Origin: an uncultured Kordiimonas sp.
Lineage (GTDB): Bacteria > Pseudomonadota > Alphaproteobacteria > Sphingomonadales > Kordiimonadaceae
Direction of reading: 5' to 3'
Assembly (NCBI GenBank): GCA_947492375.1
Contig: CANLMI010000002.1
Span: 121,529-185,528, forward strand
DNA length: 64,000 nt
The notes under the pieces: model-generated
Seen by the model: only the letters and a program-made list of their open reading frames with translations
Databases searched by the model: none
What the model was told of the DNA's origin: nothing
Position numbers and translations under genes: made by a program
Part shown: positions 11,677 through 19,160 of the stretch, piece after piece
Layout of the letters: each line of letters opens with the position of its first letter
Numbering within the stretch: the first letter of the stretch is position 1

Positions 11677-11940
11677 TTAACCTTCAAAGCCAAAGCGTTT
11701 TTCAAGGCGCTTCATTGATCGTGCATAGACAAAAATCAAGGCTACAAAAACATAAATAGACCCTTGCTGAGCAAACCAAAAGCCTAGTTTAAAGCCAAAG
11801 AACTGAAAGGCGTCCAACTGCTCTCTAAGTAAAATTCCAAAACCAAAAGAAACAGCGAACCAAATACTCAGTAAACCAAACAATAGCTTGATGTTAGCAC
11901 GCCAATAGTCTTTGGCGTTTTGTGATGTTTGTTTGCCCAC
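11677..11940 (-). CDS. Sodium/substrate symporter small subunit (DUF4212)
   Basis: An 87-residue membrane protein, starting MGKQTSQNAKDYWRANIK, with two transmembrane helices (LLFGLLSIWFAVSFGFGILL and WFAQQGSIYVFVALIFVYA) and a basic C-terminus. It is the small partner of the symporter encoded immediately downstream. The frame is open further upstream to an ATG at 12021, but GGAGG sits just before GTG 11940. A start there also gives the normal length for DUF4212, so I chose the GTG. The family pairs with VC_2705-type symporters in a two-gene operon, exactly as here. Confidence 0.85.
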   Translation of the reverse strand: MGKQTSQNAKDYWRANIKLLFGLLSIWFAVSFGFGILLREQLDAFQFFGFKLGFWFAQQGSIYVFVALIFVYARSMKRLEKRFGFEG

Positions 11941-12045
11941 ACACCCCTCCTTTTCCCAATTTATATTGGTAAGGGTATTGTAAGCATAATGTCTATATAA
12001 TTCCGCCTTATATTCTCGCACCCGTATCGGATAATATGCTTCGCT

Positions 12046-12963
12046 CTAAAAAGCACCAGCCTGACTGACAGCCGAAGGCGTTGGGCGACCAAGTTTTTCT
12101 GACACCCATTTCGTTAATGTAATCAGTTTTTCAAGTGATAAACCTGTTTCAATGCTTGAGCGCTCCAACATAAACACAAGGTCTTCTGTTCCGATATTAC
12201 CGGTAGCTTTAGGAGCAAACGGGCACCCGCCCAATCCACCGATCGATGCGTCGAGAATGTTAACGCCTGCCTGATATGCAGCCCAGGCATTTGCGATCCC
12301 TGTGCCTCTTGTATTATGGAAATGTGCTCTAAACGGAATATGAGGCACTGCTTCTCGAACACGGTTGAACAAATCGGTAACCTGCCCCGGCCCGCCAACT
12401 CCGATAGTGTCTGCAAGGGCAATTTCACGAGGTTCGGCCTCTGCGATTGATTTCACCATATCCAAAACCTTGTCTGCCTCAACCGCGCCTTCAAAAGGGC
12501 AACCAAATGAAACTGAGATTGTCACCTGTGCTGAAAGGCCATCTTGTTTGGCAAGTTTGACAATATCTTTTGATATTTCAACTGACTCACTTGATGTCTG
12601 GCCTTGGTTTTTATCTGCAAATGTATCACTTGCAATCGCAACCGCACCAACTTCATCAACACCGCGCCTGCCACCTTCTTTAGTTTCAAGAGCACGAAAA
12701 TAACCACGCTTATTGAGCACCAAGCCAATATACGTGCAATCAGGGTTATCATCCAGCCCTGCTATCACGGCTTCAGCATCTGCCATTTGAGGCACTCTTT
12801 TAGGATGAACAAAACTAGCCACCTCAAGCCTGCGGGCACCAGCAGCAATTGCATCATTGATTAACTTAAGCTTGTCTTCGGTAGAAAAAAGCGTCTTTTC
12901 ATTCTGTAACCCGTCGCGGGCACCAACTTCGACAATCTCTATATTGCGCATGAAACTATTCAT
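12046..12963 (-). CDS. mvaB: Hydroxymethylglutaryl-CoA lyase
   Basis: A 305-residue TIM-barrel enzyme that cleaves 3-hydroxy-3-methylglutaryl-CoA to acetoacetate and acetyl-CoA, the last step of leucine breakdown. Visible signatures are VEVGARDGLQNE near the N-terminus (catalytic Arg-Asp), HFHNTRG (metal-binding His pair) and the C-terminal SIGGLGGCPFAPKATGNIGTE with the active-site Cys. Length fits bacterial HMGL. The other leucine or acyl-CoA genes are not in the window, so it stands alone next to the symporter pair. AGGAA is directly against ATG 12963, so ATG 12951 is a possible alternative start. Confidence 0.92.
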   Translation of the reverse strand: MNSFMRNIEIVEVGARDGLQNEKTLFSTEDKLKLINDAIAAGARRLEVASFVHPKRVPQMADAEAVIAGLDDNPDCTYIGLVLNKRGYFRALETKEGGRRGVDEVGAVAIASDTFADKNQGQTSSESVEISKDIVKLAKQDGLSAQVTISVSFGCPFEGAVEADKVLDMVKSIAEAEPREIALADTIGVGGPGQVTDLFNRVREAVPHIPFRAHFHNTRGTGIANAWAAYQAGVNILDASIGGLGGCPFAPKATGNIGTEDLVFMLERSSIETGLSLEKLITLTKWVSEKLGRPTPSAVSQAGAF

Positions 12964-13073
12964 TTCCTAACTATATCATCAGATACAGTCTTACATACAA
13001 TAACTCTGATCGCGCTCAAAACAATTCATCAGCGATCAACACAGAAGTGATATAAATATAAAGGATTGAATTA

Positions 13074-13118
13074 TGGTAGCCGAGGAGGGATTTGAACCCC
13101 CGACACATGGATTATGAT
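13074..13118 (-). pseudogene. 3' part of a tRNA-Met(CAT) gene split by island insertion
   Basis: On the minus strand this stretch reads as the 3' part of an elongator tRNA-Met: the anticodon loop and 3' anticodon stem, variable loop, a complete T-arm (GGGGGTTCAAATCCC), the 3' acceptor strand CTCGGCT, A73 and an encoded CCA. There is no matching D-arm next to it; the sequence turns into island DNA after 13118. The missing 5' part is at 51764-51814. Confidence 0.92.
13100..13118. repeat. Left attachment repeat (attL core)
   Basis: The 19-bp sequence ccgacacatggattatgat, identical to 51764-51782 and in direct orientation. It covers the anticodon loop, 3' anticodon stem and variable loop of tRNA-Met. 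The bases outside it to the left continue the tRNA 3' part; those to the right (actaattcc) do not. Confidence 0.92.
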
Positions 13119-13464
13119 ACTAATTCCTGGGTTTTCCTGGAGATAACCGGAGATCACTGAACGCACCGAAACCGTTGGTTTCTTTAGCTTTCAAGGATTT
13201 CCATTGTCACTGGAAAGCACCATTATGCGCTACAAATCACAGACGTCACCGGTCTCAAAACGGTCTTCCTGCAACTGCTATTTACGCAGATATCGACATT
13301 CAACATTAAGCTCCAAAGCCTACCCAAATTCGGCCTGGAAATTCAGTCACTGGAGATCATTCTCGATCATCCAGTGCACTCAATTTGCCGCTACGGAAAT
13401 GATATACTCCCTTCTACAAGAGGTTTCCATCACTTTAACGACAACTAGTGGCACGGAGGTTTAG
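13119..13464. other. Island left-end noncoding segment
   Basis: About 345 bases between the attachment repeat and the integrase. Short repeated words occur near the edge (TCCTGG, TTTTCCTGG, GGAGAT), which could be arm-type integrase binding sites. No gene with a convincing start and composition is seen. A short open frame at 13204-13464 ends directly before the integrase start but has no recognisable protein character. Confidence 0.5.
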
Positions 13465-14820
13465 ATGTCAAACGGTAAAAAGCAGAAACTAACTAAAACT
13501 CTGATCAAAGCTCTGGCTCCCAAAAACAGTGCTTATATTGTCTGGGATACCGACTTGTTTGGGTTCGGTTGTCGCATATATCCGAGTGGCCGCAAGGCAT
13601 ATATTGTTCAGTATTATTCGGACTCTGGTGAACAAAAACGGCCAGTAATAGGCGTTGCGGACGTCTTATTGATTTCGGAGGCACGCGAAAAAGCTAGACA
13701 AATTCTATTGCAACTTACGAATGGCATTAACCCGTTCGATGAACGCGAGGCTGAAAAGAAAACGCCCACAATGTCTGAATTTGCCGAGCGCTACATGAAT
13801 GAACATGCAATCCCAAAGAAAAAACCAAGCAGCGTAAGAACCGATGAGTTGAACCTGCGATTGCACATCATCCCAGCAATGGGCCGAATAAAGATTCATA
13901 AAATTGACCGGCAAGATGTCCAGCGCCTACACAGCCAGATGGTGGGAACTCCTGGAGCCGCAAACAGAACATTGGCGCTGTTGAGCAAAATAATGAATCT
14001 TGCAGAGAAATGGGGTGAGCGACCCGACGGTACTAACCCCTGCCGACACGTCGAAAAATACAAAGAAAAGAAGCTCGGTCGATTTATCAACCCGTCTGAA
14101 TTGGCAAGGCTGGGAGAAGTCTTGAGGCAAGTAGAAGCCGAAGCTGAAGAAATGCGGGATAAAGATTCAGAAGTTCGAATTCGTATTGTGCACGCTATTC
14201 GGCTACTCCTTCTTACCGGCTGTCGACTTTCAGAAATGCTCTCGATGAAATGGGATTATATCGACTTCTCCCTTCGGGTGGCATTCCTGCCAGATAGTAA
14301 AACGGGCCAAAAAACTGTCTATTTCTCAGATGCGGCAGTGTCGGTTATTCGATCAGTAAAACGCGTAGATGGCAATCCTTACGTATTTGCTGGTCGGTTT
14401 GGTCGCGGGTATCTGCATCGAATGAGCCATCTCTGGTTAGATGTACGCAGGCGTGCGGGTGTTGCTGATTTGAGGCTGCATGATTTGCGGCATGGATACG
14501 CGAGCGCCGGTGTTGGCATGGGAGAAAGCCTATCTCTTGTCGGTCAATTATTAGGGCATACTCAGACGCAAACGACAGCCAGATACGCGCATCTAGCGAT
14601 GTCGCCACTTCTGAGCAGTACAGATCGAATTGGAGAACGTATTGTTGAAAGCCTCGGCATTTCAAGGGCACAAGAAACGCACAGCGCTCCGCTCACCGTG
14701 GTAAGATGGACCGATTCAGATCAGTGCATGAATGCAGGAAATGAACAAGTTGGACAGGGATATACCCTGACAACAAACATCAATTTCAATTGGGATGTGG
14801 AAAAGAAAAAGCTAGGTTAA
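13465..14820 (+). CDS. int: Tyrosine-type site-specific integrase of the island
   Basis: A 451-residue tyrosine recombinase. The N-terminus is the DUF4102 arm-binding domain seen in island and prophage integrases (TLIKALAPKNSAYIVWDTDLFGFG). A core-binding SAM-like domain lies at about residues 100-190. The catalytic domain has the full active site: Arg254 in TGCRLSE, Lys279 in DSKTGQK, His339/Arg342 in HDLRHGYAS, His365 in LLGHTQTQTT and the nucleophile Tyr374 in ARYAHL. It is transcribed away from the adjacent left attachment site and presumably catalyses insertion into, and excision from, the tRNA-Met gene. A tail of about 60 residues beyond the catalytic domain is longer than usual. Confidence 0.95.
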   Translation: MSNGKKQKLTKTLIKALAPKNSAYIVWDTDLFGFGCRIYPSGRKAYIVQYYSDSGEQKRPVIGVADVLLISEAREKARQILLQLTNGINPFDEREAEKKTPTMSEFAERYMNEHAIPKKKPSSVRTDELNLRLHIIPAMGRIKIHKIDRQDVQRLHSQMVGTPGAANRTLALLSKIMNLAEKWGERPDGTNPCRHVEKYKEKKLGRFINPSELARLGEVLRQVEAEAEEMRDKDSEVRIRIVHAIRLLLLTGCRLSEMLSMKWDYIDFSLRVAFLPDSKTGQKTVYFSDAAVSVIRSVKRVDGNPYVFAGRFGRGYLHRMSHLWLDVRRRAGVADLRLHDLRHGYASAGVGMGESLSLVGQLLGHTQTQTTARYAHLAMSPLLSSTDRIGERIVESLGISRAQETHSAPLTVVRWTDSDQCMNAGNEQVGQGYTLTTNINFNWDVEKKKLG

Positions 14821-14828
14821 AATGTAAT

Positions 14829-16044
14829 AGTTCAGACTTGATCTGACAGTTACCGATTATTTGTTGGTCGTTGTCAGGTTAGGTTTGGCCCATTTCTGTT
14901 TTCACGAGGGCTTTTTCCAACCATTTCTGTTTTCCATCAAGCAGCGTCTGCATTGGGGTTCTCCCATTGCACATTTTGCCCTGATGGGTACGTTCATTGT
15001 TATAATAGTTTATCCAGTCATCCAAGTCCTCCTGTAATTGTTCAATGGTCTCATAAAGCTTCTTTCGGAATGTAATCCGATAGAATTCGTCAAGTATGGT
15101 TCTGTGGAAGCGTTCACAGATACCATTGGTTTGCGGTGATTTGACCTTTGTTTTGGTGTGGTCGATCTGATTAACAGCCAGATAGAGTTGATAGTCATGG
15201 GTCTCGGCTCTGCCACAATATTCAGTACCCCTATCTGTCAGGATACGCAGGACAGGTAGTCCCTGTTCCTCCATGAAGGGCAGCACTTTGTCATTCAGAA
15301 GATCAGCCGATGTAATGGGTGTTTTGGTGCTGTAAAGCTTGGCATGGGCCACTTTAGAATATGTATCCACATAGGTTTGCTGATAAATACGGCCTACACC
15401 CTTCATCGTACCAACATAGAAAGTATCCTGCGACCCAAGATAACCGGGGTGATGTGTTTCTATTTCCCCAGACACTTCATCATCCAGTTTCTTGCGCTCT
15501 AGTGCCTGCACCTGAGCTTCGGTGAGGATGATACCATCTTCCGCCACCTTAGCCTCAAGGGCCTTCAGCCTCCCCTTGAAGTTGGCAAGGCCGTGCCTGA
15601 GCCAGACAGAGCGCACACCACTGGGGCTAACAAAGACACCTTGCTTCCTGAGTTCATTACTAACCCGCACTTGACCATGAGCAGGATAATCAACAGCATA
15701 GCGTGTGACTGCCAGTTCTGTGGCGTCATCGACCCGGTTCTTCAGATTGGGAACGCGCCTGTTCCGGTCCAATAGTGCTTCTACGCCACCATCCTCAGCG
15801 GCTTCCTTATAGCGGTAGAATGTATCCCTGCTGACGCCCATCACCTTGCAGGCACGGGATACGTTGCCCAGCTCTTCTGCAAGATTGAGAAGCCCGAGCT
15901 TGTGTTTAACGATACGGTCATTAGAATTTAGCATGAGAGTTACCTCTTTGATTGTGTTGTTTGCTTCGCAACCAACATCACAATCGGTAACCCTCATCTT
16001 TGCAACCATATCAAGATTGCAATCTGTACGATCTCATCTGAACT
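14829..16044 (-). mobile_element. IS481-family insertion sequence
   Basis: A roughly 1.2-kb element enclosing one transposase gene. Imperfect terminal inverted repeats are visible: the left end AGTTCAGACTTGATCTGACAG matches the reverse complement of the right end (AGTTCAGATGAGATCGTACAG) at 16 of 21 positions. A second similar pair lies just inside: left ~14844-14870 and right ~15968-15996, both containing TTACCGATT and TGTTGGT. The exact ends are uncertain and I could not find a clear target duplication. It separates the integrase from the AlpA-like gene. Confidence 0.7.
14879..15931 (-). CDS. IS481-family transposase
   Basis: A 350-residue DDE transposase. The N-terminal helix-turn-helix is seen in LLNLAEELGNVSRACKVMG followed by VSRDTFYRYKEA. 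The integrase-core residues appear as Asp in YVDTYSKVAHAKL, Asp in ILTDRGTEYCG and Glu in TNGICERFHRT, and the C-terminal DDWINYYNNERTHQGKM segment is typical of the family. I placed the start at ATG 15931, after GGTAA on the minus strand; the frame is open further upstream to 16009, which would read through the inner repeat. The gene appears intact, so the element may still be active. Confidence 0.88.
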   Translation of the reverse strand, partial: LNSNDRIVKHKLGLLNLAEELGNVSRACKVMGVSRDTFYRYKEAAEDGGVEALLDRNRRVPNLKNRVDDATELAVTRYAVDYPAHGQVRVSNELRKQGVFVSPSGVRSVWLRHGLANFKGRLKALEAKVAEDGIILTEAQVQALERKKLDDEVSGEIETHHPGYLGSQDTFYVGTMKGVGRIYQQTYVDTYSKVAHAKLYSTKTPITSADLLNDKVLPFMEEQGLPVLRILTDRGTEYCGRAETHDYQLYLAVNQIDHTKTKVKSPQTNGICERFHRTILDEFYRITFRKKLYETIEQLQEDLDDWINYYNNERTHQGKMCNGRTPMQTLLDGKQKWLEKALVKTEMGQT

Positions 16045-16073
16045 TATTTAGTTAAAAATCGAACCGTAGCAGT

Positions 16074-16358
16074 CTAAGCTACGGTTCTTTTCGTCTTTTC
16101 TGACCAGCGGTTCAGGTCTTCAATGTGATACATAACTTTGCGCCCGTGCTTCCTAAAAGGCGGACCGTCCCCTGCACAACGTTTGTTACGAAGAGTATTG
16201 ACGTTGAGCTTTAGGTACCGAGCTGCATCTGCGGGCTCAAGGAACGGACTGTCGTCATTGTCAGTACTCACCTGCCTTGAAGTAACAATTGCGGGCGGTA
16301 CCAACAAGTTTTGATCAACGTCGACACTTACCACCCATTGATTTGCCTGAAAGTTCAT
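16074..16358 (-). CDS. AlpA/excisionase-like helix-turn-helix protein
   Basis: A 94-residue protein whose C-terminal ~55 residues are a MerR-like winged helix of the AlpA/HTH_17 type: FLEPADAARYLKLNVNTLRN, then GDGPPFRKHGRKVMYHIEDLNRW. Such small proteins act as excisionases or as regulators of integrase genes. It is separated from the integrase by the IS481 element, so it plausibly was its direct neighbour before the IS arrived. The N-terminal ~40 residues have no recognisable domain. The start ATG overlaps the stop codon of a small upstream gene by 4 bp (ATGA), which indicates translational coupling. Confidence 0.8.
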   Translation of the reverse strand: MNFQANQWVVSVDVDQNLLVPPAIVTSRQVSTDNDDSPFLEPADAARYLKLNVNTLRNKRCAGDGPPFRKHGRKVMYHIEDLNRWSEKTKRTVA

Positions 16359-16483
16359 ACGGTCACACTCCGAACAATTGTATGTGGCGAACGAATCTCT
16401 TGCGCAGCAGGCGGCTTACGACGTTCGCTAAATGCAAGGTGTTTTGGTAGATACCTACAAACAGTGGTTTGTCTTTTAGGCAT
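16355..16483 (-). CDS. Small protein (42 aa) coupled to the AlpA-like gene
   Basis: A 42-codon gene beginning MPKRQTTVCRYLPKHL and ending TIVRSVTV. It has a strong ribosome-binding site (AGGAG, 6 bases before the ATG), and its TGA overlaps the ATG of the AlpA-like gene by 4 bp. The product is basic, with no known domain. It may be a leader peptide or a small DNA-binding cofactor. The evidence is the gene signal and the coupling only; no homology is recognised. Confidence 0.5.
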   Translation of the reverse strand: MPKRQTTVCRYLPKHLAFSERRKPPAAQEIRSPHTIVRSVTV

Positions 16484-16691
16484 TTTCAGCTCCTGATTAT
16501 TGAATCAGGGCTTTTCGAGCGAACCTAATTTACCATAAACTCCTTTTAACAGCAACGAAGGAAATTGCACTCACTACACATACCCATCAAAGTGTCAGCT
16601 CGTAAAAGTTTGTCATTTCAACCTCCGCACTACGTTAAAGCCCGATAGAACTCCGAGAACAATAGGCCCGACAAACAAAACCAGTACCCAT

Positions 16692-16803
16692 AGTGGAGTA
16701 GCTCAACCGGATAGAGCGCCAGCTTACGACTTAGTATTTTCACTTGAACACTGGATATATTAAGGGCTGGAAGGTGTAGGTTCAAGTCCTACTGTCGCAA
16801 CCA
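16692..16803 (+). tRNA. tRNA-like gene with a 42-nt anticodon loop (tRNA-Arg(ACG)-like), possibly pseudo
   Basis: The segment folds as a tRNA: D-arm GCTC...GAGC, anticodon stem CCAGC/GCTGG, 5-nt variable loop, T-arm GTAGG-TTCAAGT-CCTAC and an encoded CCA. Without a 35-nt excess in the anticodon loop it would be exactly 77 nt. The loop (16724-16765) begins TTACGA, so an ACG (Arg) anticodon is suggested by the 5' side. The acceptor stem is poor (AGTGGAG against TGTCGCA, with two mismatches and three G-T pairs). It is thus either a decayed tRNA with an insertion or an unusual structured RNA. No gene overlaps it. Confidence 0.5.
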
Positions 16804-16842
16804 GATTCAGTACAATGATAAAAATTGTACTAGCTTACTACT

Positions 16843-17160
16843 TTAAGCACCAGCATGTACATGCAAAGTGATACCTTCATGCTCGCGCAAAGAGGCCATA
16901 ACTTTTGAGATATTGCCCACGCTTGGATTGCCTTTGGCGCTGAGCATCCGCATTAGGCTTTCGGGTTTTTTGTCAGTCATTCCCGCTAGTTCCTGGAAAC
17001 CTAAAGTCGCGTTCACATAGTCACGCAGCAATGTCTTCGCCACGTCTACTTCATCATTCAAAAGGCACTCGGCTGCTTCGGTCAAAAGCCCTGTTCTGAA
17101 TTCTGGATCGTTTTCTGCGCGTGCTTTTATAGTGTCTTTAAAATCACGTGTTAATGCCAT
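16843..17160 (-). CDS. higA: HigA/Xre-type antitoxin
   Basis: A 105-residue antitoxin of the addiction-module antidote family: MALTRDFKDTIKARAENDPEFR, then LLNDEVDVAKTLLRDYVNATLGFQELA and an Xre-like helix-turn-helix with KPESLMRMLSAKGNPSVGNISKV. I start it at ATG 17160, preceded by GGAAGG, rather than at the earlier in-frame ATG at 17253, which lies inside the toxin gene. It follows the toxin stop codon by 4 bp, the usual toxin-first HigBA order. The product binds the toxin and normally represses the operon. It appears intact even though the toxin is frameshifted. Confidence 0.85.
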   Translation of the reverse strand: MALTRDFKDTIKARAENDPEFRTGLLTEAAECLLNDEVDVAKTLLRDYVNATLGFQELAGMTDKKPESLMRMLSAKGNPSVGNISKVMASLREHEGITLHVHAGA

Positions 17161-17164
17161 TTTT

Positions 17165-17490
17165 CTATCCTTCCTTTTTTCTTTTCTTGTATGTTTTCCA
17201 ATGTTCTTGCGCGGTTTCAATGTCATTGCTTTGACGCTTTTTGGTGCCACCACCTAAAAGGATCACCAGCTTGTCACCGTCTTTGCTAAAATAGACCCGG
17301 TATCCGGGGCCAAAATCTATTTTGTATGCACTAACGCCCTGCCCTACGGCCTTGACATTAGAGAAATTGCCATTCTCCATACGTGCTATGCAGCACGTAC
17401 TTTAAGCGCAGCCTGAACATTGAGAGAGTTGAACCATTTCGCAAATGGATGCGTACCGTCCTCATTCTCATATTCTAGAACAACAATCAT
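17165..17490 (-). pseudogene. higB: HigB/RelE-type toxin gene with a frameshift
   Basis: Two overlapping reading-frame pieces together give a full addiction-module killer protein. The first, from ATG 17490, reads EYENEDGTHPFAKWFNSLN, continues to KVRAA and stops at TAG. The second starts at or before ATG 17380 and contains [29 protein letters not shown] and [16 protein letters not shown]. The expected junction RAA-IA-RMENG is obtained by adding one base at about 17388-17393. The shift lies in an 8-bp perfect inverted repeat with a 4-nt loop (17380-17399). It looks like a single-base deletion inactivating the ribosome-dependent RNase, though programmed frameshifting or sequencing error cannot be excluded. 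Confidence 0.75.
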
Positions 17491-17500
17491 ATTTTATAAT

Positions 17501-17512
17501 AACATATATGTT
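17501..17512. promoter_or_regulatory. Palindromic operator candidate of the higBA locus
   Basis: The perfect 12-bp palindrome aacatatatgtt lies 11 bp upstream of the toxin start, in the expected promoter region. Antitoxins of this class bind such short palindromes to autorepress the operon. Flanking sequence is AT-rich and probably contains the -10 element. Confidence 0.5.
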
Positions 17513-17646
17513 AGCTATAAGGAAACATCTTTTTGTAATCCCGGGCGCGACTGGTTACAATAGCGAAATATACAGCGCCGCAAAGTGTCTGCCGCCCATT
17601 CCAGGGCACTGGGGAGCTTAACGGCTCCCTTTGGCCTATCCGGGCT

Positions 17647-18108
17647 TCATGCCGGCTGCGCCACTTTATAAGGCTGCAGACCAGACACAATAGCTTGCGC
17701 CTCTGTGTTTCTTGTTATCGTGGCATAAACGAACTCAGCAATACCAAAAACGATTGCGTGCCTTATGTTGATGTTTCGGCGCAATGCCATAGCTGGATTA
17801 TTCTGAACGTCGTCCTGCAGTGCATCAGCGTGCGCCCCTTCGGTGTTACCGATAAACTGAATGATTTGTCCTATCGACAAAACACTTCCACCAACCATAA
17901 GAACTTCCTGCTCAAGCCAGGAATCCAGGCCTAATATTGCGGTACGATGGAATGGAAGCTGGCGCTTACCTTGAAAAAACCGAAAAGACATATTGAACTG
18001 TTGAACAAGGGTGACACCTGGTAATTGAGGTGGTGGCTGTCTGGCTGAAAAATGCGATTGTTCAACCAACTTGATGATCTTAAGCTTTTCTGATGCGGGA
18101 TACCTCAT
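17647..18108 (-). pseudogene. Chimeric gene: start of IS3 OrfB fused to a fragment of an unrelated unknown protein
   Basis: A 153-residue frame. The first ~24 residues (MRYPASEKLKIIKLVEQSHF) are the N-terminus of an IS3-family OrfB transposase, overlapping the OrfA stop by 4 bp as usual. After that the transposase ends abruptly, and the rest (from LPGVTLVQQFNM to YKVAQPA) shows no integrase core. It instead looks like a globular fragment, with LDSWLEQEVLMVGGSVLSIG and FIGNTEGAHADALQDDVQNN, that I cannot assign firmly. The simplest reading is a deletion joining the IS to the 3' part of another gene. Whether the chimera is expressed is unknown. Confidence 0.55.
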
Positions 18109-18560
18109 TCTTCGTCTCCGCCATCCGCGATCATGCTTTTTTTGAGCAAACGAAGCTCCAATGCCTGTTCAGCAACAACTTCTTTCAAATCACGAGCTTC
18201 TCGCCGAAGCTCCTTCACCTCGTCACTGGTGGCAGCTCTCGCAGTATCCCCAGCCAAGCGCTGTTTACCAGCCTCAAGGAAGTCCTTTGACCATTTATAA
18301 TAAACGCTCTCCGATAAGCCTTCACGGCGACACAGCTCCGCTATGCTCATCTCACCCCTGAGGCCATCAAGAACAATCCGTGTCTTTTCTTCTGCTGAAT
18401 AGAGCTTCCGGGTCTTCCGGCAGATGTCTTTAACAAGCTTCTCTGAAGCCGTTTGTTTGCCACTTACTTTTTGTCTCATCTTCATTCCTTACGTCATTAC
18501 GATGAACCAAAAAGTCTCCAATGTCTAAACTACCAATCTTGTCCCATTAGTGTTGACCCC
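18037..18560 (-). mobile_element. IS3-family insertion sequence remnant
   Basis: It comprises a complete OrfA, the first ~24 codons of OrfB and an upstream end region. Most of OrfB, including the DDE domain, and the other terminus are missing, so the copy cannot transpose by itself. The upstream end sequence (about 18509-18560) has an imperfect second copy at 21343-21400. Confidence 0.75.
18105..18485 (-). CDS. IS3-family transposase OrfA
   Basis: A 126-residue helix-turn-helix subunit: KTRKLYSAEEKTRIVLDGLR, then SIAELCRREGLSESVYYKWS, followed by a leucine-rich coiled coil (ELRREARDLKEVVAEQALEL) and the terminal LLKKSMIADGGDEE typical of this subgroup. In intact elements OrfA and OrfB are joined by ribosomal frameshifting or coupled by the ATGA overlap to give active transposase. 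Here OrfB is cut off, so OrfA can only bind DNA. The start at 18485 or at the ATG two codons later is equally possible; AAGGA precedes both. Confidence 0.88.
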   Translation of the reverse strand: MKMRQKVSGKQTASEKLVKDICRKTRKLYSAEEKTRIVLDGLRGEMSIAELCRREGLSESVYYKWSKDFLEAGKQRLAGDTARAATSDEVKELRREARDLKEVVAEQALELRLLKKSMIADGGDEE

Positions 18561-18608
18561 GAACATGATATAATGAGTTTACAACCATCGTTATCGAACC
18601 GCTGAAAA

Positions 18609-19151
18609 TCATTCAATGAGCTTTCTTTCCCAACGGTCAATTGCGCTCAACGGGCCGATTTGACAATGATGTTCTTTGGTGTTTGTCCCAGTTACCACCC
18701 CATACAAATGATGGAAAGCGCGCATCTCACAGCCCGGTGTGGCGATGATCGCAGCGAGGACAAAGCTTAGGCCTAGATGGATAAATATATAAAGCTCCCA
18801 AATAGCGATACCAGTTGCGAGGATGGTGTTTTCCCAACTACCAATGCTTTGCCATCCAATGAGTGCAATGATGAGAAGATATAGAAAGCTGGACAGCGCA
18901 GGCATTTTCTTCCAGTCACGGCAATAACCAATGTTGATCACATAGCTCACGAGCAAAAGGCTCGCAAAAACACCATTCCAGATAAGAGGTTCAATATGAC
19001 CGTCCACTGTCAGCTTTTGGTTCCAAATTGACCAAAGCCCATAAACATAATAAAGGCTCAAACCGCCAAAGATCAGACGAACCAAGCGACCAATTAGGCC
19101 CGGAGGGGTCAAGGTGCCAACGTCTTCAAGTTTTAAATCAGTTGAGGCCAT
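18609..19151 (-). CDS. Predicted inner-membrane protein of unknown function (mer-like operon)
   Basis: A 180-residue protein with about four or five hydrophobic helices, for example LIFGGLSLYYVYGLWSIW, PLIWNGVFASLLLVSYVI, SSFLYLLIIALIGWQSIG and LYIFIHLGLSFVLAAIIA. A C-terminal soluble tail contains CEMRAFHHLYG and EHHCQIGPL, which could bind metal through Cys and His. I do not recognise a named family. It is the third gene after the MerT-like and GDCCVxC genes, with short gaps, under one MerR-type promoter. A role in metal or thiol chemistry at the membrane is therefore likely but unproven. Confidence 0.65.
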   Translation of the reverse strand: MASTDLKLEDVGTLTPPGLIGRLVRLIFGGLSLYYVYGLWSIWNQKLTVDGHIEPLIWNGVFASLLLVSYVINIGYCRDWKKMPALSSFLYLLIIALIGWQSIGSWENTILATGIAIWELYIFIHLGLSFVLAAIIATPGCEMRAFHHLYGVVTGTNTKEHHCQIGPLSAIDRWERKLIE

Positions 19152-19160
19152 TTCAATCCT

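Noticed and set aside
13204..13464. An 86-codon open frame directly before the integrase
   Set aside because: It ends at the integrase start but has no ribosome-binding site, no domain and a composition unlike a protein; more likely the noncoding island end.
16724..16765. Group I intron in the tRNA-like gene
   Set aside because: The insert is 35 nt, far too short for a self-splicing intron, and shows no P/Q/R/S-type core elements.
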